Part shown: positions 7,859-16,629 of the stretch, in pieces | How positions within the stretch are numbered: the first letter of the stretch is position 1 | Layout: every line of letters begins with the position of its first letter | NCBI RefSeq assembly: GCF_017813355.1 | Contig: NZ_JAGIYZ010000001.1 | Coordinates: 372,001 to 436,000, forward strand | Origin: Roseomonas nitratireducens | Lineage (GTDB): Bacteria; Pseudomonadota; Alphaproteobacteria; Acetobacterales; Acetobacteraceae | Direction of reading: 5' to 3' | DNA length: 64,000 nt | The notes under the pieces: model-generated | What the model saw: only the letters and a program-made list of their open reading frames with translations | Databases searched by the model: none | What the model was told of the DNA's origin: nothing | Program-made: the position numbers and the translations under genes

Positions 7859-8398
7859 ATGATCCAAGTCCGCGAAGCGACGGCGCCCGACAGCGACGCC
7901 GTCGCCGACCTGCTCACCGCCTCCTGGCGCGACGCCTATGCGCCGCTGCTGCCCGCGGCGGTGCTGGACCGCCTGCCCGCGCTGCACCGTGACATGTGGC
8001 GCGCGCATTTCGCCGCCCCGCGCGACGGCATCGTGCTGCTGGCGGAGGAGGACGGCGCGCTCGCCGGCTTCTGCGCCGCCTGGCTCGAGGATGGCGAATG
8101 CTATGTCGACAACCTGCACCTGCGCCCCGGCCGGCGCGGCGGCGGGCTCGGGCCGCTGCTGCTCGGCGAGGCGGCGGCGGCGCTCGCGGCGCGCGGCGCG
8201 ACCCGCGCGGCGCTGACCATCATCGAGGGTAATGACCGCGCCGCGCGCTTCTACGCGCGGCTCGGCGGCATCGCGCAGCCGCCGCATCCGGCCGAACTGC
8301 ACGGCGCGCGGGTGATGTTCCGCCGCTTCGCCTGGCCGGACATCGCCGCGCTGGTCGCGGCCTGCGCGGTTCCAGCACCATCCGATCGCACTGAGTAA
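7859..8398 (+). CDS. GNAT-family N-acetyltransferase
   Basis: 179 residues from the ATG at 7859, with one acetyltransferase domain. N-terminal IQVREATAPDSDAVADLL is followed by YVDNLHLRPGRRGGGLGPLLLGEA (motif A, the acetyl-CoA pyrophosphate loop R/G-x-x-G-x-G/L) and then NDRAARFYARLGG (motif B). The substrate cannot be predicted. Longer starts upstream would translate the palindromic repeat and are rejected. The last 11 or so codons run into the next repeat element, so the C-terminus may have been altered by it. Confidence 0.85.
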   Translation: MIQVREATAPDSDAVADLLTASWRDAYAPLLPAAVLDRLPALHRDMWRAHFAAPRDGIVLLAEEDGALAGFCAAWLEDGECYVDNLHLRPGRRGGGLGPLLLGEAAAALAARGATRAALTIIEGNDRAARFYARLGGIAQPPHPAELHGARVMFRRFAWPDIAALVAACAVPAPSDRTE

Positions 8399-8480
8399 GC
8401 GTGATCGGATTTCGTGCCGTGGAACCGATGGTTTCCAGGGCAGGAAATCCGACCAGCCGTTTCCGGCCGGTCGGATGTCG
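8399..8480. repeat. Palindromic repeat between GNAT and acylphosphatase genes
   Basis: It contains TGGAACCGATGGTTTCCA and CCGACCAGC-CGTTTCC-GGCCGGTCGG inverted repeats, between convergent genes. The CATCCGACCGG / CCGGTCGGA arms recur at 30926-30957 after rsmB. No T-run follows, so this is called as a repeat and possible transcription-end structure rather than a terminator. Confidence 0.6.
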
Positions 8481-8482
8481 CC

Positions 8483-8758
8483 CTATGCCGAGGGCAGGCG
8501 CCGGAACCCCGGCTCCGTCGGCGGATCGGCGAATTCCTCGACGATCTCGGTGACGCGCGCGAGCATCGGCCCGCGCCGGCAGGCCGACAGCAGCGCCTGC
8601 ACGGCGGCTTCCTCGCCGGCGACCAGCGCCTCCACCCGGCCATCGGCGCGGTTGCGCACCCAGCCCTGCACGCCCAGGCGCACCGCCTCGCGCTCCATCC
8701 AGTCGCGATAGCCCACGCCCTGCACGCGCCCGGCGATCAGGACGTGCCGCGCCCTCAT
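8483..8758 (-). CDS. acyP: Acylphosphatase
   Basis: 91-residue small cytoplasmic enzyme hydrolysing carboxyl-phosphate bonds of acyl phosphates. The signature GRVQGVGYRDW (10-20) contains the phosphate-binding loop and catalytic Arg18. The catalytic Asn is in GWVRNRADGRVE (32-43). Length is exactly typical. It is the last gene of the rluC / asmA / atp12 / acyP run and its ATG overlaps the preceding stop (ATGA), implying translational coupling. Confidence 0.93.
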   Translation of the reverse strand: MRARHVLIAGRVQGVGYRDWMEREAVRLGVQGWVRNRADGRVEALVAGEEAAVQALLSACRRGPMLARVTEIVEEFADPPTEPGFRRLPSA

Positions 8759-9462
8759 GCCCGCACCAGCGCCAGGAAGCGTTCGGCCAGCGCGACGTCG
8801 GCGGCACCGCGCGCGCGGCGGTCCAGCGCCTCCGCATCCTCGCCCCAGCGTGTTTCCTGGAAGGTCTCGTCCAGGCTCGCCAGGCGATGCGCCTCCTCGG
8901 CTGCGAGCCGCCCCTCGGCCAGCGCGAGCCCCAGCACCAGGCTGCCCAGCACCGGCACGGCGAGGCCCAGCGCGGCCAGTTCCTCCACCGTGCGGCCGGC
9001 CAGCGCGTCGCGCAGCCGCGCGAGGCTTTCCGCCGGCTGCGCCACCGGCATCAGCCCTTCCGTCACCACCAGCGGGGCGCCATGCGCCGCCGCCGCCCAG
9101 TCCAGCCAGGCCTGCCATTCGCGCGCCTGCGTCACGGCCAGCGCGGGGTCCTCGGCGCGGTAGCAGAGCAGGTCGGTCTCGGCGTAGCGCACGAGGCCCT
9201 CGACCAACCCTGCCGGATCGGCCGCGACGCGGTCCTGCGCGGTGCCGAGCAGGCGCGTCAGCGGCACCTCCTCCATCGACATCTCGCCATCCTTGGCGCC
9301 GCCCGCCGCCTGCCATTCGGCGGCGATCGCCTCGGCCAGCGCGGCGGACCGCGTCGCCAGCGGCGCCCCGCCGGGCAGGCGCAGCGGCCGCCCGTCCAGC
9401 AGCACCGCATGCCCGCCTTCCGGCCGCGCCACCGCGACCGCGTGGTTCCAGAACCGCCTCAA
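8755..9462 (-). CDS. ATP12-family chaperone
   Basis: Read from a TTG at 9462, 235 residues. ATP12 proteins bind the F1-ATPase alpha subunit during assembly in mitochondria and are widespread in alphaproteobacteria. Supporting segments are the N-terminal RRFW-HAVAVARPEGGHAVLLDGRPL, the central YAETDLLCYRAEDP and the C-terminal SLDETFQETRWGEDAEA, all recognisable in the family. No ATG exists at the right place. The TTG overlaps the AsmA stop (TTGA) and yields the usual family N-terminus, which decides the start. Its stop overlaps acyP. It is coupled in an operon of unrelated housekeeping genes. Confidence 0.88.
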   Translation of the reverse strand: MRRFWNHAVAVARPEGGHAVLLDGRPLRLPGGAPLATRSAALAEAIAAEWQAAGGAKDGEMSMEEVPLTRLLGTAQDRVAADPAGLVEGLVRYAETDLLCYRAEDPALAVTQAREWQAWLDWAAAAHGAPLVVTEGLMPVAQPAESLARLRDALAGRTVEELAALGLAVPVLGSLVLGLALAEGRLAAEEAHRLASLDETFQETRWGEDAEALDRRARGAADVALAERFLALVRA

Positions 9463-11957
9463 CGCCGACCCCCGCCCAGGATGCCCCCGAGGCCGCGCAG
9501 GATGTCCTGCGTCGTCCCCTGCAATTCGCGCGGCACGCCCGGCACCACCGCCACGGGCGGCGGCACCGGGCCATCCGCGCCCATGCGCGCCAGCCGCAGC
9601 GCCGCGCCGCAATCCCCCGCCGGCCCCGCCGCGCCCGCCTGGCCGCGCAGCCATTCGACCGTGGAGTTCCGCCACAGCCGGTTCGCCACCGTATCGCCCA
9701 TCACGCGCGTCATGGCCCGGCCCGGATCGACGCCGATGCGGGGCTCGGCGAAGGTGCCGCCGACGCCGACCGGCGCGCGCACCGTGATGCCGGCGATGCG
9801 CACATCGGGCAGCAGCCGCGCGGCGATCGTCTCCTCCCGCAGGTTCATCGCGAGGACGCCGTCGATGCGCCCGGCCGTGGTCTCGATCAGCAGCGCCTCG
9901 CTCGTCGCCAATCCTTCCTCGGCCGACAGCCGCAGCGCGAGGCAGCGGATCGGCACGCCGCCCTGCTGCTGGCCCGGCAGCAGCAGCGCCAGCAGGTCCG
10001 CGCCCAGGCGCAGCCGCCCGCCGCCGGCGATCCGCCCCTCGATCATGGCGAGGCCGAACTCGCCCGAAAGGCTCGCCGCGACGGCGCGCAGCGTCGGCCC
10101 GCGGCCCCGCAGGTCGATCGCGACCTCCGCGCGGCCGTCGAGCCCCGCCGGCGCGCCCCGCGCGCGCTGCAGCGCGCCGAGATCCAGGCCCGGCCCCTCG
10201 CTGCGCAGCGCGAAGGCCAGCGCGGGCGGGCTGGCACGCGCATCGAGCGTCACCTCCCCGCGCACCGGCCCGCCCGGCGTGGTGGCGGCGAAGGAGGTGA
10301 CGCGCAGCGCGTCGTCGCGGAATTCCACCGCGGCGCGCAGCGCGCGCCAGTCGGCGCCGTCCACGCGCAGCGTGTCGGCCGAGAGGTCGAGCCGCCCGCG
10401 ATAGGCGCGCGGCAGGGCGAGCGGCAGCGGGATGTCGGGGATGACGCGCGTGTCGGCCGCCGTCGGCGCCGGTGCCGGCGCGGGGCCGGGCGCGGCCGGG
10501 CGCGCGGCCGGGGCGGGACGCTCCGCCGCCGCCGCGCCGCGCCGCGCCAGGGTGTCGATGTCGATGCGGCTCGCGGCGATCCGCCCCTCGATGCCGAGCG
10601 GCGTGCCGGGGCGCAGCGTCAGCGCGCCCTCGGCCGCCAGCGGCGCGGAGGCGATGCGGAAGGACGCGATGCGGAAGGGGCCGGCGAGCGAGGCGGCCTC
10701 GATCCGCGCCTCGCCCGAGATCTCGCCGAGCGGCGGCGGGGCCACGAGCAGCGGGGCGAGCGCCTCGATGTCCGGCGCGGCGAAGCTGAGCTGCAGGGCG
10801 AGCCCCTCCCGCGCCCGCGGCCGCGCGACGCGGCCCGTCGCGGTCAGCCGCGCCCCGCCCGCCTCGGCCAGCAGGCGCAGCGCGAGCGGCGTCTCCGCCG
10901 CGCCGGGCAGCAGCGGCGCGATCGCGTCGAGCCCGAGCGTGGCGCGGAAGGGCAGCGCGTCCTTGCGGCCCTCGACCACGATCTCGGCCGGCTGGCCGGG
11001 GGCGGCCATGGCGAGGGTCGCGCGCGCCAGCGACAGGCCGGGCGCGAGCGTGCCGAGGTCCATCGCGCCCAGCGTCACGCTGAGCGCGCCGGGCGCGAAG
11101 CCCGGGCCGAGCGCGAGCCGCGCCTCGATCGGCGGGATCAGCGGCGGCGGCGCGATGCCGGGGGCGATGGCGCGCAGCAGCGGCAGCAGAGCGGCGGGCT
11201 CGGGCAGGGCGGCCGCCAGCGCGATATCCCCCAGCATCCGGCCTTCCGCGGCGATGCGGTTCGCGCCCGCGGCGAGGCTCGCCTTGATCGGCCAGGGCGT
11301 GCCGGCCGGCGGCGGCAGGGGGGCCTCGGCGTCCAGCGTCAGCGCGGTGCCGTGCAGCGTGCCGCGCGCGGCGATGCGCGCGGGGGCCTCGCCGCCGATG
11401 CCGGTGACGCGCGCCTCGGCCAGGGCGAGGGTGCCGAGCCGCGCATCGGGCAGGGTCACGCGGCTGTCGGTGACGAGGATCTCGGCGATGGCGATGCGGC
11501 GCGCCGGGCGCGGTTCCGACGGCGCCGGGGCGGGTGCGGCCTGCGCGGCCGGCGCGGCGGGGCGGGCGAGCACCCAGTTCGGCGTGCCGTCCGCCGCGCG
11601 TTCCAGCAGGATCTCGGCGCCCTCGATCGCGATGCGGTCGAAGGTGACCTCCCCGCGCAGCAGCGGCAGCAGGGCGATGCTCGCTTCCAGGCGGCGGATG
11701 CGGGCCATCTCGGGCCGCGAGCCGCCCTCGATGTTGGCCAGCGTGACGTCGGCGGCCGAGACGCGCGGGGTGAGGCCCGGGCGCAGCGAGACGCCGCCCA
11801 GCGTCGCGGCGCGGCCCGTCGCACCCTCGATCGCCGCGACCAGCCGCGGGGTCAGCGCCCCGGCATCGAGCGCTACGGTCAGCGCGACGATGCCGCCGCC
11901 CGCCAGCAGCAGCAGCGCCGCCAGCGCGAGGAGGGCCCGGCGCGCCGCGCGCGGCAT
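9459..11957 (-). CDS. AsmA-family envelope protein
   Basis: 832 residues. A basic N-terminus and single hydrophobic helix (about 9-33) anchor it in the inner membrane with the rest periplasmic. The body is Ala/Gly/Pro/Leu-rich beta structure with AsmA hallmarks: ATGRAATLGGVSLRPGLTPRVSAADVTLAN near the N-terminus and, close to the C-terminus, LRLSAEEGLATSEALLIET and RLLPDVRIAGITVRAPVGVGG. AsmA-like proteins are implicated in phospholipid transport between membranes. Pro/Ala linkers at about 160 and 500 split the protein. The ATG overlaps the RluC stop (ATGA). Which AsmA paralogue it represents cannot be told from sequence alone. Confidence 0.85.
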   Translation of the reverse strand: MPRAARRALLALAALLLLAGGGIVALTVALDAGALTPRLVAAIEGATGRAATLGGVSLRPGLTPRVSAADVTLANIEGGSRPEMARIRRLEASIALLPLLRGEVTFDRIAIEGAEILLERAADGTPNWVLARPAAPAAQAAPAPAPSEPRPARRIAIAEILVTDSRVTLPDARLGTLALAEARVTGIGGEAPARIAARGTLHGTALTLDAEAPLPPPAGTPWPIKASLAAGANRIAAEGRMLGDIALAAALPEPAALLPLLRAIAPGIAPPPLIPPIEARLALGPGFAPGALSVTLGAMDLGTLAPGLSLARATLAMAAPGQPAEIVVEGRKDALPFRATLGLDAIAPLLPGAAETPLALRLLAEAGGARLTATGRVARPRAREGLALQLSFAAPDIEALAPLLVAPPPLGEISGEARIEAASLAGPFRIASFRIASAPLAAEGALTLRPGTPLGIEGRIAASRIDIDTLARRGAAAAERPAPAARPAAPGPAPAPAPTAADTRVIPDIPLPLALPRAYRGRLDLSADTLRVDGADWRALRAAVEFRDDALRVTSFAATTPGGPVRGEVTLDARASPPALAFALRSEGPGLDLGALQRARGAPAGLDGRAEVAIDLRGRGPTLRAVAASLSGEFGLAMIEGRIAGGGRLRLGADLLALLLPGQQQGGVPIRCLALRLSAEEGLATSEALLIETTAGRIDGVLAMNLREETIAARLLPDVRIAGITVRAPVGVGGTFAEPRIGVDPGRAMTRVMGDTVANRLWRNSTVEWLRGQAGAAGPAGDCGAALRLARMGADGPVPPPVAVVPGVPRELQGTTQDILRGLGGILGGGRR

Positions 11958-12931
11958 CAGCGCACCCGCCGGCATTTCGGCGTGCGCGGCCGGTCGAAGC
12001 CGAGGAAGCCGAAGGTCTCCTTCATGTGCGGCGGCAGCGGGGCGGCCAGTTCCAGCATGCCGCCCTCGGGATGCGGGATGCGCAGCGCGCGGGCGTGCAG
12101 GTGCAGGGTACGGTCGCCGAAGCCCTCGGGATGCGCCGCGGCGCCGCCATACTTGCCGTCGCCGAGGATCGGGCAGCCGAGTGCCGCGGCGCAATGGACG
12201 CGCAGCTGGTGCGTCCGGCCGGTCAGCGGCATGAGTTCCAGAAGTGCTGCGCGCTTCTGCGCGGAATCCATGGTGCGGAACAGCGTGGCGGCGCGCGCCG
12301 CGTCCTTCGCGTCCGACGGCACGGTGCGTTCGCCATGCGCGCCGCCCGCCTTGGCCAGCGCCATGTCGATGCGCCCTTCCAGCGGATGCGGCCTTCCGAC
12401 CACCACGGCCCAGTAGGTCTTTTCCGCATCCCGCCCGCGGAAGGCGGCGGCGAGCTTGCCGGCCGCGGCGGCGGTGCGGGCGAGCAGCAGCACGCCGGTC
12501 GTGTCGCGGTCGAGCCGATGCACCAGGCGCGGGCGGTCCTCGGACCCGAAGCGCAGCGCGTCCAGCATCCCGTCCAGGTGCTTGGTGATGCCCGGCCCGC
12601 CCTGCACCGCCATGCCCTGCGGCTTGTCGAGCGCGATGACGCTGTCGTCGCGGTAGATGACGAGGCGTTCCAGCGCCGCGGCCTCGCGCGGGTCGATCGG
12701 CCGGGGCGCGGCCTTGGGCGCGGGGGTGGCCGGCATGGGCGGGATGCGGACCGACTGGCCGGGCAGCAGGCGGGTGTTCGCCTCGGCGCGCTTGCCGTCG
12801 ACGCGGACCTGGCCGGTGCGCAGCATCTTCTGCAGGGCGCCCTGGGTCAGGGCGGGGAAGTGGCGGTGGAACCAGCGGTCGAGGCGAACCTCGCCCTCCT
12901 CGGGCCGCACGGTGCGGGTGGTGATGGGCAT
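11957..12931 (-). CDS. 23S rRNA pseudouridine synthase, RluC/RluD type
   Basis: 324 residues that isomerise uridines in large-subunit rRNA. An N-terminal S4 RNA-binding domain (about 14-70) is followed by the RsuA/RluD catalytic domain with HRLDRDTTGVLLLA (138-151; catalytic Asp141) and TGRTHQLRVH. A Pro/Ala-rich linker at about 64-82 is typical of RluC in alphaproteobacteria. The exact target positions (955/2504/2580 for RluC, 1911/1915/1917 for RluD) cannot be assigned by eye. It heads the operon with the AsmA, ATP12 and acylphosphatase genes. Confidence 0.9.
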   Translation of the reverse strand: MPITTRTVRPEEGEVRLDRWFHRHFPALTQGALQKMLRTGQVRVDGKRAEANTRLLPGQSVRIPPMPATPAPKAAPRPIDPREAAALERLVIYRDDSVIALDKPQGMAVQGGPGITKHLDGMLDALRFGSEDRPRLVHRLDRDTTGVLLLARTAAAAGKLAAAFRGRDAEKTYWAVVVGRPHPLEGRIDMALAKAGGAHGERTVPSDAKDAARAATLFRTMDSAQKRAALLELMPLTGRTHQLRVHCAAALGCPILGDGKYGGAAAHPEGFGDRTLHLHARALRIPHPEGGMLELAAPLPPHMKETFGFLGFDRPRTPKCRRVR

Positions 12932-12977
12932 GGGCCGGATATAGCACGGCCGGCGGGGGTTGCCGACGCGGCGCGGC

Positions 12978-13547
12978 TCACCTCTGCGGGGCGGTGAGCA
13001 GGCGGCGGGCCTCGGCGAAATCGGCCTCCGAGCCGGGGATGCCGGCCATGGCGCGGTTGGCGCCGCGCATGACGAAATGCTCCCAGCCGCCGGTCCCGGC
13101 GTCGATGACGGCGGTCAGGTCGCGCACCACGCCTTCGTTGTCGCCCCGGAGCATGCTGCGCCGTGCCGCGTCCGAAAGATCCCCGCGCCAGAGCAGGATC
13201 GTCGCGCGCAGGACCAGCATCTGCCCCAGCGGGCCGAGGCGCAGCGCTTCCTCGATATCGGCAAGCGCGGGGTCGAGCGCGGCGGGCGGCAGGCTGGCGT
13301 CCGGGTCGCCGCCGCGCTGCGCCTCGCTGCGCTGGAGCGCGACGGCGAAGAGCGCATCGGCCCGCCCGGCGAGCGCGCGGGCGCGCGCGGCGTCCGGCAG
13401 CGCGAGCCGCAGCGCCTGGGTGCAGGAGCCGAGCCGGGCCTGCGCTGGGCGCCGCTCATCCTCACAGGCGGTGAGCGCCGGCTGCGCGGTGGCGGGGCCG
13501 ATCGCGGCCAGCAGCAGGGCGAGGGCGAGGGCGGCGGGGCGGATCAT
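12978..13547 (-). CDS. Secreted TPR-like hypothetical protein
   Basis: 189 residues. The signal peptide is clear (MIRPAALALALLLAAIG, cut near ATAQ-PA). The mature part is helical with TPR-like spacing: ARARALAGRADALFAVAL, ALADIEEALRLGPLGQMLVLRATILLWRG and HFVMRGANRAMAG. Two cysteines (ACEDERRP, GSCTQAL) may form a disulfide. It is probably periplasmic and of unknown function. It lies 46 bases upstream of the rluC-like gene on the same strand, divergent from galD. Confidence 0.75.
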   Translation of the reverse strand: MIRPAALALALLLAAIGPATAQPALTACEDERRPAQARLGSCTQALRLALPDAARARALAGRADALFAVALQRSEAQRGGDPDASLPPAALDPALADIEEALRLGPLGQMLVLRATILLWRGDLSDAARRSMLRGDNEGVVRDLTAVIDAGTGGWEHFVMRGANRAMAGIPGSEADFAEARRLLTAPQR

Positions 13548-13661
13548 GCGGCGGCTCCGGTTGCGGGGCGCATGATAGGCGGGATGGCGGGCCGCGCGGT
13601 GCGTTCCGGCACATCCCGGATTGCCCTTCGCAGCGCGGCGCGGCACCGGTAGAGACGGGCC

Positions 13662-14759
13662 ATGACCCAGACCGCCATCCCCTGCACCTTCATGCGCGGC
13701 GGCACGAGCCGCGGGCCCTATTTCCTCGCCCGCGACCTGCCGGACAGCCGCGAGGACATCGCCCGCGTGCTGCTCGCCGTGATGGGCAGCCCGGATGCAC
13801 GGCAGATTGACGGCATCGGCGGTGCCACGACGCTGACGAGCAAGGTCTGCATCGTCTCCCCCGCCGCGGCGGGGGAGAAGCAGCAGGTCGACTACCTGTT
13901 CGCGCAGGTGTCCGTGGACAAGGCCTTCGTCGATTTCGGCCCGACCTGCGGCAACATGCTGGCCGGCATCGGCCCCTTCGCCATCGAGAAGGGCCTGGTG
14001 CCCGCGAAGGACGGCGAGACGAGCGTGCTGATCCGCGCGGTCAACACCGGCGCGCTGATCGAAAGCGTGGTGCAGACCCCGGGCGGGGCGGTGACCTATG
14101 ACGGCGGTACCGCGATCGCCGGCGTGCCGGGCACCGCCGCGCCCATCGTGCTGAACTTCGCCGATGCGGTCGGCGGCGCGACGGGCAGCCTGACACCCAC
14201 CGGCAACGCGCGCGACGTGATCGAGGGCGTGGAGGTCACCTGCCTCGACGTCGCCATGCCGGTCGTGATCGCGCGCGCGGCGGATCTCGGCAAGACGGCG
14301 CGGGAGAGTGCGAAGGAGCTGGATGCCGACCGCGACTTCATGGCGCGGATCGAGCGCATCCGCCGCGCCGCGTCGCTCGCGATGGGCATGGGCGATGCCG
14401 AGGGCAAGGTGATGCCGAAATTCGCCATGGTGGCCGAACCGGCGGGCGGGCAGGGGATCGCGGCGCGCTACTTCACGCCGCTCGCCTGCCATGAGGCGAT
14501 GGCCGTCACCGGCGGCATCTGCATCGCCACGGCCTGCATGCTGCCGGGCACGGTGGCCGAGGGGCTCGCGCGCATCGGGCCGAACGAGCGCGAGACCATC
14601 GCCATCGAGCATCCGACCGGGCAGATGGAAGCCGTCATCACCACGCGCCGCGCCGGCAACGACCGCGTCGAGGTGCTGGGCGGCGGCACGCTGCGCACGG
14701 CGCGGAAACTCATGGCGGGCGAGGTGTTCGTGCCCGCGCGGGTCTGGGCGGGCAGGTAG
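13662..14759 (+). CDS. galD: 4-oxalomesaconate tautomerase-like (PrpF family)
   Basis: 365 residues with a diaminopimelate-epimerase-like fold. The family motifs MRGGTSRGPYFLARDLP (11-27), VMGSPDARQIDGIGG, CGNMLAGIGPFAIEKG and EGVEVTCLDVAMPVV are at the places seen in Pseudomonas GalD, which converts the keto to the enol form of 4-oxalomesaconate in gallate and protocatechuate 4,5-cleavage. PrpF aconitate isomerases are close relatives, so the substrate is not certain. No ring-cleavage genes are adjacent; the gene stands alone between a divergent hypothetical gene and convergent crcB. Confidence 0.8.
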   Translation: MTQTAIPCTFMRGGTSRGPYFLARDLPDSREDIARVLLAVMGSPDARQIDGIGGATTLTSKVCIVSPAAAGEKQQVDYLFAQVSVDKAFVDFGPTCGNMLAGIGPFAIEKGLVPAKDGETSVLIRAVNTGALIESVVQTPGGAVTYDGGTAIAGVPGTAAPIVLNFADAVGGATGSLTPTGNARDVIEGVEVTCLDVAMPVVIARAADLGKTARESAKELDADRDFMARIERIRRAASLAMGMGDAEGKVMPKFAMVAEPAGGQGIAARYFTPLACHEAMAVTGGICIATACMLPGTVAEGLARIGPNERETIAIEHPTGQMEAVITTRRAGNDRVEVLGGGTLRTARKLMAGEVFVPARVWAGR

Positions 14760-14766
14760 CGGAAGG

Positions 14767-14848
14767 TCGAGGGGCTCCGCCCCTCGAGCACCCCGGCAGG
14801 AACCTCAGTTTCCTGGCGGGAGGGGCCGGGAGGGCAGCGCCCTCCCGT
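14767..14848. repeat. Triple palindrome between convergent galD and crcB
   Basis: Three inverted repeats stand in series: TCGAGGGGC-TCC-GCCCCTCGA, CAGGAA-CCTCAG-TTTCCTG and CGGGAGGGC-AGC-GCCCTCCCG. The arrangement (outer GC-rich palindromes, inner palindrome) resembles the two-hairpin units at 883-934 and 36761-36950, with a different inner sequence. It ends at the crcB stop. Likely a shared transcription-end structure; no T-run. Confidence 0.6.
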
Positions 14849-14849
14849 C

Positions 14850-15206
14850 CTACCGCCGGAACAGCCACAGCCCCGCGAGGCACGCCGCCGCGCCGAGCAG
14901 GACGGAGGCCGCCACATAGGCGATGGCGAGCGGCGGTGACTTCTCCCACAGCCCGACCGCTTCCAGCGAGAAGGCGGAGAAGGTGGTGAAGCCGCCGAGG
15001 AAGCCGGTGACGAGCAGCAGCCGCGCCTGGCCGTCCATCCCCGCGCCCGCCATCGCGCCGATCACCGCGCTGCCGGCGACGTTGACCGCCAGCGTCCCCC
15101 ACGGAAACCCCGCGCCGAACAGCGCGAGCGAGCCGATGGAGACGAGGTAGCGCAGCACCGACCCCGCCGCGCCGCCGAGGGCCACCAGCACCAGCGCCTG
15201 AATCAT
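14850..15206 (-). CDS. crcB: Fluoride channel CrcB/Fluc
   Basis: 118-residue four-helix membrane protein that exports fluoride as a dual-topology dimer. Hallmarks: GGAAGSVLRYLVS (11-23), WGTLAVNVAGS (36-46) and GFLGGFTTFSAFSLE (68-82), the last carrying the Phe-box residues and central Na+ site region. Its ATG overlaps the rarA stop (ATGA), so it is co-transcribed with rarA. No fluoride riboswitch can therefore lie immediately ahead of it. Confidence 0.95.
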   Translation of the reverse strand: MIQALVLVALGGAAGSVLRYLVSIGSLALFGAGFPWGTLAVNVAGSAVIGAMAGAGMDGQARLLLVTGFLGGFTTFSAFSLEAVGLWEKSPPLAIAYVAASVLLGAAACLAGLWLFRR

Positions 15207-16546
15207 CCGCGGCGACGCTTCCGGCGCAGCTGGTCCCAGCGCGCCATGCGTTCCGCGATGGCGGCTTCCGCGCCGCGGTCGGTCGGGCGGTAGAAGACGG
15301 GGCGGCGCATCTCCTCGGGGAAGTAGTCCTGGCCGGAGAAGCCTTCCTCGGCATCGTGGTCGTATTCGTAGCCGCTGCCGTAGCCGAGTTCGCCCATCAG
15401 CTTGGTCGGCGCGTTGACGATGTGCTTGGGCGGCATCAGGGATCCCGTCTCCTTCGCCGCGCGCATCGCCGCGCCGAAGGCGGCGTAGACCGCGTTGGAT
15501 TTCGGCGCGGTGGCGAGGTGCACGACGAGCTGCGCCAGCGCCAGTTCGCCCTCCGGCGATCCCATGCGCTCGAAGGTCTCCCAGGCCGCGATGGCCAGCG
15601 GCAGGGCGCGCGGGTCGGCCATGCCGACATCCTCGGCCGCGAAGCGCGTCAGGCGGCGGGCGATGTAGCGCGGATCCTCCCCGCCGGTGAGCATGCGCGC
15701 GAACCAGTAAAGTGCGGCGTCCGGGTCGCTGCCGCGCATCGACTTATGAAGGGCGGAGATGAGGTTGTAGTGCTCCTCCCTGTCCTTGTCGTAGAGCGCG
15801 GCGCGCTTGGCGAGCAGCGCGGACAGCGCGGCGGTATCGAGCGGCGCGGTGCCGTCCGGCAGCGCCGACAATTGCTCCGCCATGTTGAGCAGGTAGCGCC
15901 CGTCGCCATCGGCCATGGCGCGCAGCGTCGCGCGGGCTTCGGGCCGCAGCGGCAGGGCGCGGCCGGTCTCGGCTTCCGCGCGCGCGAGCAGCAGGTCGAG
16001 CGCGGCATCGTCCAGCCGCTTGAGCACCAGCACCTGGCAGCGCGACAGCAGCGCGCCGTTCAGCGCGAAGGACGGGTTCTCGGTGGTCGCCCCCACCAGC
16101 GTGACGGTGCCGTCCTCCACCACCGGCAGGAAGCCGTCCTGCTGGGCGCGGTTGAAGCGGTGGATCTCGTCCACGAACAGCAGCGTGCCCTGTCCGTTGG
16201 ACTTGCGCGCGCGGGCCTCGTCGAAGGCGCGCTTGAGGTCCGCCACGCCGGAGAACACCGCCGACAGCGCCGTGAAGCGCAGCCCGGCGGCTTCGGCCAG
16301 CAGCCGCGCGATGGTCGTCTTGCCCACCCCCGGCGGGCCCCACAGGATCAGCGAGGCGAGCGAGCCGCGCGCGAGCATGCGCGACAGCGCGCCTTCCGCG
16401 CCCAGCATGTGGTCCTGGCCCACCACCTCATCCAGCGTGCGCGGGCGCAGGCGGTCGGCGAGCGGGCGTGCGGCTTCCTCCGCCGGGGTGGCGGTGGGCG
16501 CGGGGTCGCCGAACAGGTCGGGGGCGGGGGCTGGCGATCGGGCCAT
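15203..16546 (-). CDS. rarA: Replication-associated recombination protein RarA (MgsA)
   Basis: 447-residue clamp-loader-like AAA+ ATPase acting at stalled replication forks. Walker A GPPGVGKTT, Walker B LLFVDEIHRFN and sensor GATTENPSFALN are intact. The C-terminal part shows HYNLISALHKSMRGSDPDAALYW, RMLTGGEDPRYIARRL and GYEYDHDAEEGFSGQDYFP, all specific to RarA/WRNIP1. The N-terminal DLFG peptide resembles a clamp-binding motif. The ATG at 16546 is preferred; upstream in-frame ATGs give no family similarity. Confidence 0.94.
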   Translation of the reverse strand: MARSPAPAPDLFGDPAPTATPAEEAARPLADRLRPRTLDEVVGQDHMLGAEGALSRMLARGSLASLILWGPPGVGKTTIARLLAEAAGLRFTALSAVFSGVADLKRAFDEARARKSNGQGTLLFVDEIHRFNRAQQDGFLPVVEDGTVTLVGATTENPSFALNGALLSRCQVLVLKRLDDAALDLLLARAEAETGRALPLRPEARATLRAMADGDGRYLLNMAEQLSALPDGTAPLDTAALSALLAKRAALYDKDREEHYNLISALHKSMRGSDPDAALYWFARMLTGGEDPRYIARRLTRFAAEDVGMADPRALPLAIAAWETFERMGSPEGELALAQLVVHLATAPKSNAVYAAFGAAMRAAKETGSLMPPKHIVNAPTKLMGELGYGSGYEYDHDAEEGFSGQDYFPEEMRRPVFYRPTDRGAEAAIAERMARWDQLRRKRRRG

Positions 16547-16629
16547 GGCGCCATTCTGCGCCGGGTGCGGCGCGCGATCCATGGGGCGCGATTGCGGTCG
16601 CGCCGCCCGCGTGCCAATCCAGCCCCGGC

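Noticed and set aside
8757-12416. A 1219-codon open frame on the plus strand
   Set aside because: It is antisense to the AsmA, ATP12 and rluC genes, has Arg/Ala/Gln-rich composition with no motifs, and results from high GC that removes stops from shadow frames. The same holds for other long antisense frames, e.g. 1370-2851, 26900-30862 and 31644-34271.
14850-15206. Fluoride riboswitch ahead of crcB
   Set aside because: The crcB start overlaps the rarA stop, so no leader exists, and no riboswitch-like fold was seen ahead of rarA.
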